Assembly: GCA_021399405.1 (NCBI GenBank)
Contig: JAAFKL010000367.1
Span: 1 to 53,424, forward strand
DNA from: Candidatus Heimdallarchaeota archaeon
GTDB taxonomy: Archaea > Asgardarchaeota > Heimdallarchaeia > Heimdallarchaeales > Kariarchaeaceae
Direction: 5' to 3'
DNA: 53,424 nucleotides
In this document: positions 8,141 to 17,023 of the stretch, in pieces
Position numbering within the stretch: position 1 is the first letter of the stretch
Layout of the letters: each line of letters begins with the position of its first letter
Translations under genes and position numbers: made by a program
The notes under the pieces: model-generated
The model's input: only the letters and a program-made list of their open reading frames with translations
Told to the model about the DNA's origin: nothing
Database searches by the model: none

Positions 8141-8185
8141 AATTATTGTGATCTATTTTTCTTGTTTCGCGTTCTCAATCATGAT
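8141..8185. repeat. 45-base upstream element, copy 2
   Basis: Second copy of the element at 6361-6405 (37 of 45 identical). It is 32 bases upstream of the ATG at 8109 and directly precedes operator site 4. Confidence 0.65.
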
Positions 8186-8194
8186 ATATTAAAT

Positions 8195-8212
8195 TGTTCA
8201 ACTGCTCGAACA
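8195..8212. promoter_or_regulatory. Inverted-repeat operator, site 4
   Basis: TGTTC-AACTGCTC-GAACA (N8) lies between the divergent genes starting at 8109 (minus) and 8324 (plus). Confidence 0.65.
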
Positions 8213-8292
8213 GTCGCAAAATGCTACTGGGAAGATACTAAGTGTAGAAAGATATTATCCTACTTAGTGACATTTTTAGTTACATAAAATAA

Positions 8293-8307
8293 TTAATATA
8301 TATTTAG
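8293..8307 (+). promoter_or_regulatory. TATA box for the gene at 8324
   Basis: TTAATATATATTTAG is centred about 25 bases before the ATG, consistent with a leaderless mRNA. Confidence 0.6.
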
Positions 8308-8323
8308 ATTACATTCTTATTTC

Positions 8324-8803
8324 ATGAAAGTCTGGCATCTTATAGTAATTATGCTGATTTTGTCAAATTTCACTATTCACTCATCAGGACAGAATGAAGT
8401 AGAAATTATAATAAAAGAAAAACCCCAAAATATTACGGGTACAAGGTTGGAATTGAACCAATCCATTACTTGGGTTGTTTATTCTGAAACTGAAACATTT
8501 TACACAGTAAATAGAGAAAATATTCAAGATTTAACCGGGCGTTTCACATTACAACATAGTGTAAATGTTACTTTAGAGCGGATGACTATAGGACTCCACA
8601 ATTATACGTTACACCTTTTTAATTGGAATTTTAGCATATCGGATTCAGTACAAATAAGTGTCTTACCTTCTCAAATTCATTTAGATGAAGCTGTTATTCA
8701 ATCAGAAATCCTCTACTTACCTAAAACAATTATTATTGTTGTTATTATTTTAATAATTATATTAGGAATATTTTTGTTAGTAACAAAAAAAGATAGCATA
8801 TAA
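8324..8803 (+). CDS. Small exported protein with C-terminal membrane anchor
   Basis: 159 residues. A signal peptide (VWHLIVIMLILSNFTIHSSG) is followed by about 105 extracellular residues with strand-rich pattern and several NxS/T sequons. The protein ends with a helix of about 25 Ile/Val residues (IIIVVIILIIILGIFLLV) and a KKDSI tail. The architecture matches the 1203, 15680 and 17024 proteins but there is no sequence similarity. No domain is recognised. The promoter is clear and operator site 4 lies 112 bases upstream. Confidence 0.65.
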   Translation: MKVWHLIVIMLILSNFTIHSSGQNEVEIIIKEKPQNITGTRLELNQSITWVVYSETETFYTVNRENIQDLTGRFTLQHSVNVTLERMTIGLHNYTLHLFNWNFSISDSVQISVLPSQIHLDEAVIQSEILYLPKTIIIVVIILIIILGIFLLVTKKDSI

Positions 8804-8823
8804 TATCGAGTTTTTAGTTGTAA

Positions 8824-9270
8824 CTAGCAGTAAGGAGGAATGCACTCATAAAATATTCCCACGTCATCAGCGAAAACACTTGAAGTGGTAAAGTCACCAT
8901 GAGGATTAATGATGATATATTCAAAAGTATCACCACTTGGCATATTCACGAAACGGTGTCTATGCCATCCTGAAGTGTCATCGTTGAGATCGTAAATATC
9001 AGAAGCAATGTCAAAATTAATTATAATTTTGATAACGTGAGAACCAGATAACAGGGGGTGTTTCAGCCAGACATCTATAAAATCAATATCATCGCTATCA
9101 ATAGAATAAGTTTTTGACTGTACGAATGATTGTTCTTCATCACCCATTTCTACTGAGTATGACCCCCAATGGGATTCAGAACTGGTAACAGTTGCTGATT
9201 GTATAGTAGGCCAATAGGTGAAATCTCCTGCGAAAAAGTAAAATTTTACTACGCAACTTGAATTTGTCAA
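8824..9270 (-). pseudogene. Carbohydrate-binding-like beta-sandwich fragment
   Basis: The frame encodes about 148 residues with the rhythm of a secreted beta-sandwich/CBM domain: SESHWGSYSVEMGDEEQSF, then IDVWLKHPLL, then FADDVGIFYECIPPYC at the end. This resembles the W..D-NI endings of lectin-like modules in the giant protein. There is no signal peptide. The only start is a TTG, with an in-frame TAG a few codons above. At about 9250-9270 the sequence meets a different frame that begins at 9346. I interpret it as the 3' end of a lost secreted-protein gene. Confidence 0.5.
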
Positions 9271-9346
9271 ACTGACAAAGTTCTTCTAGTTGCGATATTG
9301 CAAGGTCTGAGAGAGATTCGATTTCCGATCTTGACAATCTAGACAT
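9176..9346 (-). other. Possible N-terminal gene fragment
   Basis: A 56-codon ATG frame begins MSRLSRSEIESLSDLAI and continues SQLEELCQFDKFKLRSK before becoming the antiparallel-frame shadow of the beta-sandwich fragment. The first 33 residues look like the helical start of a real cytosolic protein. A T/A-rich box lies about 25 bases upstream. It is probably the 5' end of another broken gene fused to the fragment at 8824-9270. Confidence 0.35.
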
Positions 9347-9359
9347 TGAATCTCTCGTT

Positions 9360-9448
9360 TTTTAAGAATCTTTTGGAAAATGGGCGATTCCTAGGTCAAA
9401 AAGTTGGTCGAGATACTAGGTCACCGCAGATCGATCTCAGTTTAACTT
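9360..9448 (+). repeat. Repeat segment related to 7755-7818, opposite orientation
   Basis: The plus strand encodes VKKLVEILGHRRSISV and a stop. The minus strand at 7755-7818 encodes VKKLVELRGHHRSID. DNA similarity covers about 60 bases and includes GTCAAAAAGTTGGT and CAGATCGATC. An in-frame TAG replaces an Arg codon just upstream. Similarity in the reading frame suggests both are pieces of one protein family, copied and decayed. Confidence 0.55.
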
Positions 9449-11535
9449 TCATTTTTAGAAATCTTGTATTTAATTAAATAAAAGGTACTTGTCAATAAGA
9501 TACTTGAAATGACAAAAATAAATATGGGATCCTGGTATATTTTTTTTTCACTTACCCCACCAGTGTTTCCATTTTTAATATCGTCTACATTATCTGAACT
9601 TACATCACCAAAAATATCTCGTAATCTAATTGCACTTAATTTTGTTAGATCCTCGTAATTGCCATTTTGGAGGTGTAGAAATATATTATTATTTTTTACA
9701 TAATCACGGACGGTCATATATTCTCTAGTAGAAATCAAGTTTAGATTTTCATCATCTATTTGAAATTCTATACCTGAGAGTACCTCGAGAGAGATATCAC
9801 TTTCTATCAACACATACCAGGTTCCCTCATAGTAATATTCAATAATTTCAGAAAAAGGATTTATAGTAATAAAACGCTTAAACTCATCATTTGAATTAAT
9901 ATAATTTTGCACCTCTGTTAGGTTATATTTATTCTTCGGTGAAGTTGAATCTCCGCTGATTCCATGAGTTTCGCCTGTTTCATCATCTATTGACAATCTT
10001 AAATACTTGCCTGGAAAGATAGGTGAATATACATAGAGGCTCCAAACATTATTATTGTTATAATAGGGTGATATCTTTGCCTTTGGAAATTCAATATTAA
10101 ATAATTCGAAATCAGAATTTTTTACATATTCCATAATCTGTGATAATGTGAGATTCGGTATTGGATGAACTGATTGGACATCTAAAGTCATAATTTGGCT
10201 ATTACTATCATTTATTTGTATTCTTAGAATATTTTTGTCAATAGATGGGTCATAATATGATATTGACCAAATACCACCATTAGTAAATTTCACAAATGTT
10301 TGATGATTTGTAACGGTTGTTTTCCATTCATTATATTCTGGTAACGACTCGACCAAATTTAATAACTCGAGAATGCTTAAAGACGGCAATAGTGTAGGAT
10401 CAAGGCGTTTATCAACAATAATTCCAGTTGTATCATTGATTTTTATAAAACCAACCTGATCTGTATAATGACTAATTATGTACAAAGTAAATATCCGATT
10501 TCCGGAATATTCCATCCGACCTGTAAATTCAGGGAGTGAATTGATCCATTCTCTAGTACTTATATCATTAAAAATAATTCCTAACAATTGAGAAATATTA
10601 TAATTACCCTGCAGAGAAGAATGATATTGATTTAATGCACCTGTTTGGCCATTAATTTCGATGGAAATTGAGTTTATTGATGGATCACCAAGCCAAATAG
10701 TACTTTCTATTTTATATTGATTTGGCAGACCATTAGCTATAGAGGACAAAGTTTCATTTTCATAAAGTAAAGCAAGATTACCATAAGTTGAAAATTTATA
10801 TTGGTAAGAATATCCAGATGTATGAGTATGATATGGGCTATCATAATATAATACTTGGTAAGTTTCATTAATATAATTTGAATTGCTGGAGGTGTAATTC
10901 TGTATTTCTACAATATTGTAAACTTGAGAACTCGCTTCATCAAATGATACCACAGGATTTCCAAAGTGAAAGTTCGCTTTTACCTTGTAAGGTTGGTATG
11001 AATAAACACCATCTTTAGATCTATTGTACCCAATAAATACATCAAACATTTGGTCATCTTGAACTCCCTTAATAATAAACTCATTTTTGCCCTCATAGGT
11101 TGAAATTTCAAAATCTGCTAAACTAAATAGAGATGATACTAAGTGATTTTCAAAAAAAGCACGAGCTGCTGCAATATCCTCTTCAGTAGTTGAGATTTGA
11201 TCATTAGAATAATTGAAGCTTACTACTTTTCCAACAAGGTCATTAACCAATACAGTAATTACCCTCCTATCCATTCCCTCAAGTCCCCATATGACAACGT
11301 ACCATAAATCATCATCTAGTTCAGCTGTAAATTCGACATTTGTCATTACATTAAGTAACGAAATTAGATTTTCATCATTCATGATGATGGACACAACTTG
11401 ATCCCTAGTTAAATTTGATTCTCCATAATAAATCTTAGCTGTTATTGGTTTAGGTAATGAAATCGTCATGAGAAACATTACAATGATAATTATGGTTGTA
11501 CTATTGGAATTTTTCAATTCTATGAAACATCTCAC
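9442..11535 (-). CDS. Membrane-anchored extracellular protein with PepSY-like repeats
   Basis: 697 residues. An N-terminal signal or signal-anchor (STTIIIIVMFLMTISLP) is followed by about 630 extracellular residues. The C-terminus has a membrane helix (DPIFIFVISSILLTSTFYLI) and a KYKISKNES tail. The exterior has about five units in PepSY style: a short helix introduced by LT, LS or NIS (for example NLTLSQIMEYV), a strand pair around a Trp (VWSLYVYSP, TWYVLIES), and a strand ending in D-x-TG (LRLSIDDETGE, IKINDTTGI). PepSY modules are often linked to binding or inhibition of proteases and peptides. It lies downstream of the ABC operon but 430 bases away with its own TATA-like box (ATATAAAT), so it is a separate unit. 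Confidence 0.7.
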   Translation of the reverse strand: MRCFIELKNSNSTTIIIIVMFLMTISLPKPITAKIYYGESNLTRDQVVSIIMNDENLISLLNVMTNVEFTAELDDDLWYVVIWGLEGMDRRVITVLVNDLVGKVVSFNYSNDQISTTEEDIAAARAFFENHLVSSLFSLADFEISTYEGKNEFIIKGVQDDQMFDVFIGYNRSKDGVYSYQPYKVKANFHFGNPVVSFDEASSQVYNIVEIQNYTSSNSNYINETYQVLYYDSPYHTHTSGYSYQYKFSTYGNLALLYENETLSSIANGLPNQYKIESTIWLGDPSINSISIEINGQTGALNQYHSSLQGNYNISQLLGIIFNDISTREWINSLPEFTGRMEYSGNRIFTLYIISHYTDQVGFIKINDTTGIIVDKRLDPTLLPSLSILELLNLVESLPEYNEWKTTVTNHQTFVKFTNGGIWSISYYDPSIDKNILRIQINDSNSQIMTLDVQSVHPIPNLTLSQIMEYVKNSDFELFNIEFPKAKISPYYNNNNVWSLYVYSPIFPGKYLRLSIDDETGETHGISGDSTSPKNKYNLTEVQNYINSNDEFKRFITINPFSEIIEYYYEGTWYVLIESDISLEVLSGIEFQIDDENLNLISTREYMTVRDYVKNNNIFLHLQNGNYEDLTKLSAIRLRDIFGDVSSDNVDDIKNGNTGGVSEKKIYQDPIFIFVISSILLTSTFYLIKYKISKNES

Positions 11536-11966
11536 TTAATTTATATATGAATTAGTATATATTCGGAATTATATATAAAATATGTGTAAGTTTGATAAAC
11601 CAGATATATTGCACAACTATTATCGAGGTCGTCTCATAGACAACCATGGAACCTACAGACAAAATCAATAAGACCTTTAACAAATAAAGAATTTGCTCCA
11701 GGGTTTATATTTTCGACATCCTATAATATACAAACTTCTTCCCGAAGATTAAACATTTCCTGTATTTTATCCCAGATCCGATTTACTTTCTTGTTTTGCT
11801 GAGATTGACCAAAGAGTCCAATATCATCAAATCTGTGAAAAGAAAATCATCGTCCTCCACACAAACCAATACGGGGTTATGATAAATAAATTCATCGCTT
11901 TATTTGGAGAAAGACTCCGATTAATTATATCGGATAATATCTTAATTGATCTATCAAAGGAGATTT
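11536..11966. other. Intergenic region with possible gene remnant
   Basis: About 430 bases. A minus-strand stretch (about 11721-11845) reads FDDIGLFGQSQQNKKVNRIW and continues DKIQEMFNLREEVCIL before a TAG. It is protein-like but has no start, and a frame change is needed to extend it upstream. I cannot name its family. The promoter of the gene at 11535 occupies the left edge. Confidence 0.3.
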
Positions 11967-13400
11967 TTATTTTATAAAATTAATTTTTACATCGCACATT
12001 TTGATAACTCGCTTATCATGTGTCGTTAGAATCACGATTCGGCCATTTTGTGATAACCATTTAATTACTTTAGAAAACTTCTCCTTTCTTTCAGAATCCA
12101 CATATGCTAATGTTTCATCAAAAACGTAAATACAGGGGTCCAACAAAAAAGCTATGATGACACCAATTAGCGACTGTTGTCCTCCTGAATAATCACCGAA
12201 GTTTTTTGTTTCATCCAATGAAAATTCAAAGTATCGAAGTACACTTAAGAGTTTATCATATTGAAGTGCATCTCCAAAAATATGTTTTAAAATGCGAGAG
12301 ATCTTGTAGTGAGTTGGAAACATATTATTTTGACGTATGTACGTATGGGATCTAAACTGTTGATTTGTTTCAATCAATACCTTACCAGTCGTTGAAAAAT
12401 TATTTGGTAAAATTCCGAAAATAAGTTCCAAATACGTTGTCTTTCCACATCCTGATGGACCAAATAATCCAACAATATTGTTAGAATCAATTCGAATATT
12501 TTTTGGAACTTCGAGTTTGTAATTATTCGGAGTTGAGATAGTTATATTTTCTACTTTTAACTTGCAATTTGTCATATCACTGCTAAATATATCCCAGGGA
12601 AATTTTGATTCAACAAATCTAGTGGTTTTTAGTGGTGTAATCTCTGCCATATTAGATTCAAGTTCGTAGCTTAAATTTACTTTTTCTGGCTTGTTCCAAA
12701 ATTTATAAAGGCTATTGGGTAACTTAATTGCTCCTCCTTGTAAAACCTGTAGATCAAATTTTAACTTGGGATCTTCTGGCTTTAGGGATTCATTTTCTAA
12801 ATAACCATCCGTTAAAAAAAGAACCTCTGATGAAACATCTAGTAACCGTTTATCGTGGGTGGCAATTATAATTATTCTCCCAGGTTTTTTCAATTTCAAT
12901 AAGATATTAAGGATTATATTTACATTATCAGGATCCAGTTGTGCTGTTATCTCATCCAAAATTAGGATACTTGGATTAAGATTAATAACTAAAGCGAGTA
13001 ATAGGCGTTGCATCTCACCTGCAGAGAGGCTTTTCAAAGGATTATTTTTTATTGTTGAAAGCTGAAATAGGTTAATTAATTTTTCATCTAATGAAAATAT
13101 CCTTGCTATCTCTCTAAATTCATTTTCAAAATTAATGGAACGATAAGAGAATTGATCAACGAATCCTATATGATAATTTTCAGGCAGTTTGGTAAATTGG
13201 TACTCTATAGTGCCTGCAGAAGGAGTTAATTGTTTTTGTAAAATCTTAAGGAGAGTTGATTTGCCAGATCCCGATGGACCTAGTATGACATAAATTTGGT
13301 CATCAAGAAATTTATAACTCAGTGCTTTAAGTGCTACAACTGATTTACTAACAGATGGATAGATGTGATACATATTGTTAAGATCAATGTAATTATTCAA
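11967..13400 (-). CDS. ABC transporter ATPase, two fused nucleotide-binding domains
   Basis: 477 residues with two complete ABC domains in one chain. Domain 1: Walker A GPSGSGKST (41-49), Q-loop Gln83, signature LSAGE (125-129), Walker B ILILDE (145-150), His182 switch. Domain 2: Walker A GPSGCGKTT (314-322), Q-loop Gln357, signature YSGGQQ (404-409), Walker B YVFDE (425-429), His461. The linker is about residues 205-280. It starts with TTG one base after the permease stop. GGAGG within the end of the permease gene is its ribosome-binding site, so the two are translated together. It should power the 13402-15654 permease. MacB/LolD ATPases normally have one domain and act as dimers, so the fusion is notable. 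Confidence 0.9.
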   Translation of the reverse strand: MNNYIDLNNMYHIYPSVSKSVVALKALSYKFLDDQIYVILGPSGSGKSTLLKILQKQLTPSAGTIEYQFTKLPENYHIGFVDQFSYRSINFENEFREIARIFSLDEKLINLFQLSTIKNNPLKSLSAGEMQRLLLALVINLNPSILILDEITAQLDPDNVNIILNILLKLKKPGRIIIIATHDKRLLDVSSEVLFLTDGYLENESLKPEDPKLKFDLQVLQGGAIKLPNSLYKFWNKPEKVNLSYELESNMAEITPLKTTRFVESKFPWDIFSSDMTNCKLKVENITISTPNNYKLEVPKNIRIDSNNIVGLFGPSGCGKTTYLELIFGILPNNFSTTGKVLIETNQQFRSHTYIRQNNMFPTHYKISRILKHIFGDALQYDKLLSVLRYFEFSLDETKNFGDYSGGQQSLIGVIIAFLLDPCIYVFDETLAYVDSERKEKFSKVIKWLSQNGRIVILTTHDKRVIKMCDVKINFIK

Positions 13401-13401
13401 T

Positions 13402-15654
13402 CTAAACCCTCCAATATCTTCTAAACAGAGTTAGTAAAGCAATAGAAAATAACACAATTTCGATCACATACATCGTAAGTATTGGTTTACCCCATTGGTA
13501 GTCTAACATTAACGATGATTGTAATTTTTCAAATCCACGACCTTGAACTATATCTGGAGAAAAAAATATTAGCAAATAATTAATTATAACCCCGACTAGA
13601 ATAAAACTAAGCGGAATAAAGAAGTAAACTAGCTGAATTTGTTTTCGTTGCTCTTTTTTAGTCAGTTGCAACGCAAATTCCATAAATTCATTCTGTTTTA
13701 AAATATTACTTGCCTTAATTACTTCATATCTGAATATGGTTCCAATTAGAGCAATATTTATGAAAATTGTGATGAAATAAATTAATATGTAAGTATCAAT
13801 CCGTTCATAGTTTGATATAATAAATTGGTTTATCCTTTGATTTTCAATACCTGTAGGTCTTTCAAGAAATAAATATGTGGTCCTTTCAATTGGATTGGCA
13901 GTATATGATTCAAACAATTCGTGATCCATTAATACCCATAGATCAAAGGGCACACTTGGAATGGCTTCAAAACTGTATCTAGGTTTGATAAGCATTGTGG
14001 TCAAATTGCCCTCAAGTTCAATATCAACTATCCTTGGGACTCCAATTGGCCATTGAAATTCAATTTCAATATCATTACTAATAATTATATCTTTCTCTAA
14101 TTGAAAATTGCTTAAATCAACAAAATAGCTGATGTTGTATAGAATCAGATCATCAATAATCGAAAAATAATCATTTACATCTGTTACTATTATGCTGAAG
14201 TTATTATTTTCATAGGAAGCTGAATAAACTTCCAATACAAGGCAATTTGCTTGATTATCACACTCATGATCCTGGAATGCATTTCCTACTCTAAGATGTT
14301 CTTGTTGAACCCAGTTACCGACTAATAACAAGTTGATCAAAAACAAAGAAATTATGATACTAGTAAACAATTGATATGGGTTAGCAATTCCATAAATATC
14401 CATTCGCTTGAATATTCTAGAAATCAAGTAAACAACAAAAAGTGCTAGTACCACCAGTGAAGCTATTATTAAAGTTAATTGAGTTATTAAAGTAATTAGA
14501 TCCTCTGAAGTATCCAAACTCCCAGATATGTTGAGTCCTGCAATTATACCAACAATCAACAATAATACTATTGCAATAAGGAACTTTTCAGTTTCAATTT
14601 GTACCTGTGGAACAAGTTGACCTACGATTACAGTTGAATTTAGAATCGTTGAAATAATTAAGAAGTTGGAATAGGAATTATTGGACAGCAAACCGTAGAC
14701 AAATAACAAGTTGGTCGGAAGATATGCGATGGTAAACTCAGCGAAGAATCGGTTATTGTTAGAAATTGGGTTACCTGCAATGACTAACAATTCTTCTGCC
14801 GAGCGACTTTCTTTTCTGAATGAACTTCCTATGTACATGGAAATAATAAAAATGGGGATAATAGAACTGAATAGATAAGTTAGCCTGATGTTGAGATTAC
14901 TTAATTGATGTTGAAAGTTCCAAATATATCTCAAATGTTCTTGATCAATGATTAATAGGGATTGACCTATTTCAATACCAATAGGATCCAATTGATCAGA
15001 AATTTCTCGATCCAACAAATCATGCCAAGGAAAATTTGCGGGGTAGGCTACTTGAAATGCTGATTCTGTTGCAACAGACCAACTAGAAGAAAGAAAATCT
15101 AATTTTGCAGTTTTTAAATAATCTATCACTAAGTATCCTTCATTTGCTTGTAGACCCAAATATTGTAGATTTTCAGTCACCAAATTGGTTTCATCCTGAT
15201 TCAGCATTCTATCATATTTCACTTCAAGTGAATTATATTCAAAATCATTTTCAGATTCTTGATTCTTCGAAAAGTAGTAAATCAAATCTGGGGATAAGGA
15301 GGATAAGAGACTCGCATCAAAAATGAAAATATCAATACTTGAACCAGTCACATTTTCAAATCGTATATTAGTAATACTGTTTTCAATAACCAATTCTCTT
15401 AATGTTATATCTTGATCCTTAAAATAATTATACACATAGTTTGAAATCTGTTCTGTGGTTGAAGTGATTCTAATAGTTTCTTGGTTCTGAAAACCAAATG
15501 ATTCGAGAACACTGAAAGAGGGTCTGCCCTCATGCCTTATATCATTCTTATCCTTATAAACATCGAATTCAATGTAAACAAGATTTGATGCAGTTAAAAA
15601 GATCATAAGTAAAAAAGTTCCTATGATTAAATTGTAAACAAAATACTTTCGCAA
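13402..15654 (-). CDS. ABC transporter permease, FtsX/MacB type with ten predicted helices
   Basis: 750 residues. TM1 (residues 5-30) is followed by an extracellular domain of about 220 residues. Then come six helices (about 255-450), among them YLFSSIIPIFIISMYIG and FLIAIVLLLIVGIIAGL. A second extracellular domain (about 455-630) and three final helices complete it. The cytosolic SFRKESRSAEELLVIAGNP after TM2 is the FtsX coupling-helix signature, and FRYEVIKASNILKQNEFMEF is its counterpart in the second half. The extracellular CDNQANC motif could form a disulfide. One polypeptide thus holds both halves, matching the fused ATPase. It starts with TTG. FtsX-type transporters usually act on lipids, lipoproteins or peptides at the membrane; the substrate here is unknown. 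Confidence 0.82.
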   Translation of the reverse strand: MRKYFVYNLIIGTFLLMIFLTASNLVYIEFDVYKDKNDIRHEGRPSFSVLESFGFQNQETIRITSTTEQISNYVYNYFKDQDITLRELVIENSITNIRFENVTGSSIDIFIFDASLLSSLSPDLIYYFSKNQESENDFEYNSLEVKYDRMLNQDETNLVTENLQYLGLQANEGYLVIDYLKTAKLDFLSSSWSVATESAFQVAYPANFPWHDLLDREISDQLDPIGIEIGQSLLIIDQEHLRYIWNFQHQLSNLNIRLTYLFSSIIPIFIISMYIGSSFRKESRSAEELLVIAGNPISNNNRFFAEFTIAYLPTNLLFVYGLLSNNSYSNFLIISTILNSTVIVGQLVPQVQIETEKFLIAIVLLLIVGIIAGLNISGSLDTSEDLITLITQLTLIIASLVVLALFVVYLISRIFKRMDIYGIANPYQLFTSIIISLFLINLLLVGNWVQQEHLRVGNAFQDHECDNQANCLVLEVYSASYENNNFSIIVTDVNDYFSIIDDLILYNISYFVDLSNFQLEKDIIISNDIEIEFQWPIGVPRIVDIELEGNLTTMLIKPRYSFEAIPSVPFDLWVLMDHELFESYTANPIERTTYLFLERPTGIENQRINQFIISNYERIDTYILIYFITIFINIALIGTIFRYEVIKASNILKQNEFMEFALQLTKKEQRKQIQLVYFFIPLSFILVGVIINYLLIFFSPDIVQGRGFEKLQSSLMLDYQWGKPILTMYVIEIVLFSIALLTLFRRYWRV

Positions 15655-15679
15655 AAATCCCCTGCGGAATTTTAACCAT

Positions 15680-16915
15680 TTAAGAATCCACGGGATCTTT
15701 GGTTTTCCTCCTTTTTATCAAAATTATTGTAATTGCCGTCACTATAATCAATCCACCAATAATATATGGTACAATTGATGTTTCATTAACAACAAAAGAA
15801 ACAAAATCAAATGAATATGTAAAATCCGATAATGTTGCAAGGTGAAGAGAAACAATACCGTCATTCAATTTAGGAAATACCACAGTCGGAGTGAAAGCAG
15901 AATTAACAGCAAGAGATATTCCATTAGTAAATATGGCTCCAGCTAATAAATTTCGAGAACCAAGAGTTAAATCATCATTAATTTGATAATAGTAAATTTT
16001 TCTCTCACTTCCTGATACAGTGAACAACCAATTAACCTCATTAGCCCGTATCATATGAATTCTTTGAGAACTTTTATTTTCAGATTGTATATTGCTTTCT
16101 GACAAAAGAGTAAGATTAGAGTTAATTTTGTACAGAAGGAAACCACCACCTCGATCTACAATTGCAATCATCTCATTGTTTGAAGTTTCATAGATTATAG
16201 ATGTATGAATACTTACATCAAAATCTGCAATTGAATTCAATTTCAATGTCGAGGAATTAATGTTGTAAGACCATGCAAACAACTCACGAGAAGTTAAGTT
16301 AATTGTTTCAAAAATTCCATATATTATACCTAGTTTCACTAGACCAATTCCAAGGTAAATTCTATCGACGTGCAAGTCAGGGTTTATCGTAATTAACTTT
16401 GTTGATTCTTTGGTCATCAAATTATATTCATAGACTTCTTCACTATACGTTAAAGTATAAAATTTTCCGGTTTCTTCATCAAACATATATTCCAATATGC
16501 TATTTGGTGTAGTTTGAATATCTGTAGAAACCCATTCTCCACTTATTAAGGAAAATATTTCTGTTTTGGTAGAAGCCTTTCTCCTTATAACAAACATTGA
16601 ATTCTCATAACTCATAAAGTGAGTTTTCCCCTCTGCAGTTGAAGTACCCATATTCCAAAATTGGCTTCCTCCGACGTAGTCAAAAAGAACAATTATATCT
16701 TCTCTTGTGGTGTCGTCATCTGAAACGTAATACACATATATTCCATCTGTTGTTGTATATGTTGCGTAGATTTGAAATCTGTATTCTTCACTATTTGCAT
16801 ATTCAACTATTTTTGATGTATTCCATGTCAATTGTGATGATTGCCCTATTGTATTAGACATAGGGATTGGTGTAAATAAAACCAGCAATATCAATATATA
16901 AACCAAGAATTTCAT
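15680..16915 (-). CDS. Membrane-anchored extracellular protein, propeller-like, first gene of the ABC operon
   Basis: 411 residues. It has a signal peptide (FLVYILILLVLFTPIPMSN) and about 345 extracellular residues with repeated strand pairs (DGIYVYYVSDDDTTRED, MFVIRRKASTKTEIFSL, GKFYTLTYSEEVYEYNL). The rhythm resembles beta-propeller blades. The C-terminal helix (IVPYIIGGLIIVTAITIILI) ends in KRRKTKDPVDS. The stop is 25 bases before the permease start, so it is probably co-transcribed with the permease and ATPase and may be a substrate-binding or sensing partner. The gene at 17024 is a close paralogue. Confidence 0.75.
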   Translation of the reverse strand: MKFLVYILILLVLFTPIPMSNTIGQSSQLTWNTSKIVEYANSEEYRFQIYATYTTTDGIYVYYVSDDDTTREDIIVLFDYVGGSQFWNMGTSTAEGKTHFMSYENSMFVIRRKASTKTEIFSLISGEWVSTDIQTTPNSILEYMFDEETGKFYTLTYSEEVYEYNLMTKESTKLITINPDLHVDRIYLGIGLVKLGIIYGIFETINLTSRELFAWSYNINSSTLKLNSIADFDVSIHTSIIYETSNNEMIAIVDRGGGFLLYKINSNLTLLSESNIQSENKSSQRIHMIRANEVNWLFTVSGSERKIYYYQINDDLTLGSRNLLAGAIFTNGISLAVNSAFTPTVVFPKLNDGIVSLHLATLSDFTYSFDFVSFVVNETSIVPYIIGGLIIVTAITIILIKRRKTKDPVDS

Positions 16916-16937
16916 AAATTTCCTTGAATGTTATATT

Positions 16938-17004
16938 ATCTGAAGCATTAATAAAGCTACCTTAGGTATTTCAATGTCAATTTTATTAACGTATTAAATC
17001 AAAA
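16938..17004. repeat. Duplicated upstream region, copy 1
   Basis: Nearly identical to 18286-18354, with only a few changes and small indels. Both lie directly upstream of the two paralogous propeller-like genes. The shared block includes ATCTGAAGCATTAATAAAGC and ATTTCAATGTCAATTTTATT, so the promoter was duplicated with the gene. Copy 1 ends at an ATCGATCG octamer (17004-17011). Confidence 0.8.
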
Positions 17005-17023
17005 TCGATCGAATTTCAACCAT

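Noticed and set aside
9391..9448. VKKLVEILGHRRSI as part of a tyrosine recombinase
   Set aside because: The LGH-xxSI pattern resembles the C-terminal box of tyrosine recombinases, but the catalytic Arg and Tyr and any flanking domain are absent, and the paralogue at 7755 is joined to a membrane anchor instead.
11721..11960. Fragment of a Y-family DNA polymerase
   Set aside because: The RFDDIGLFG segment looked faintly like a little-finger end, but frame changes are needed and no palm motifs exist.
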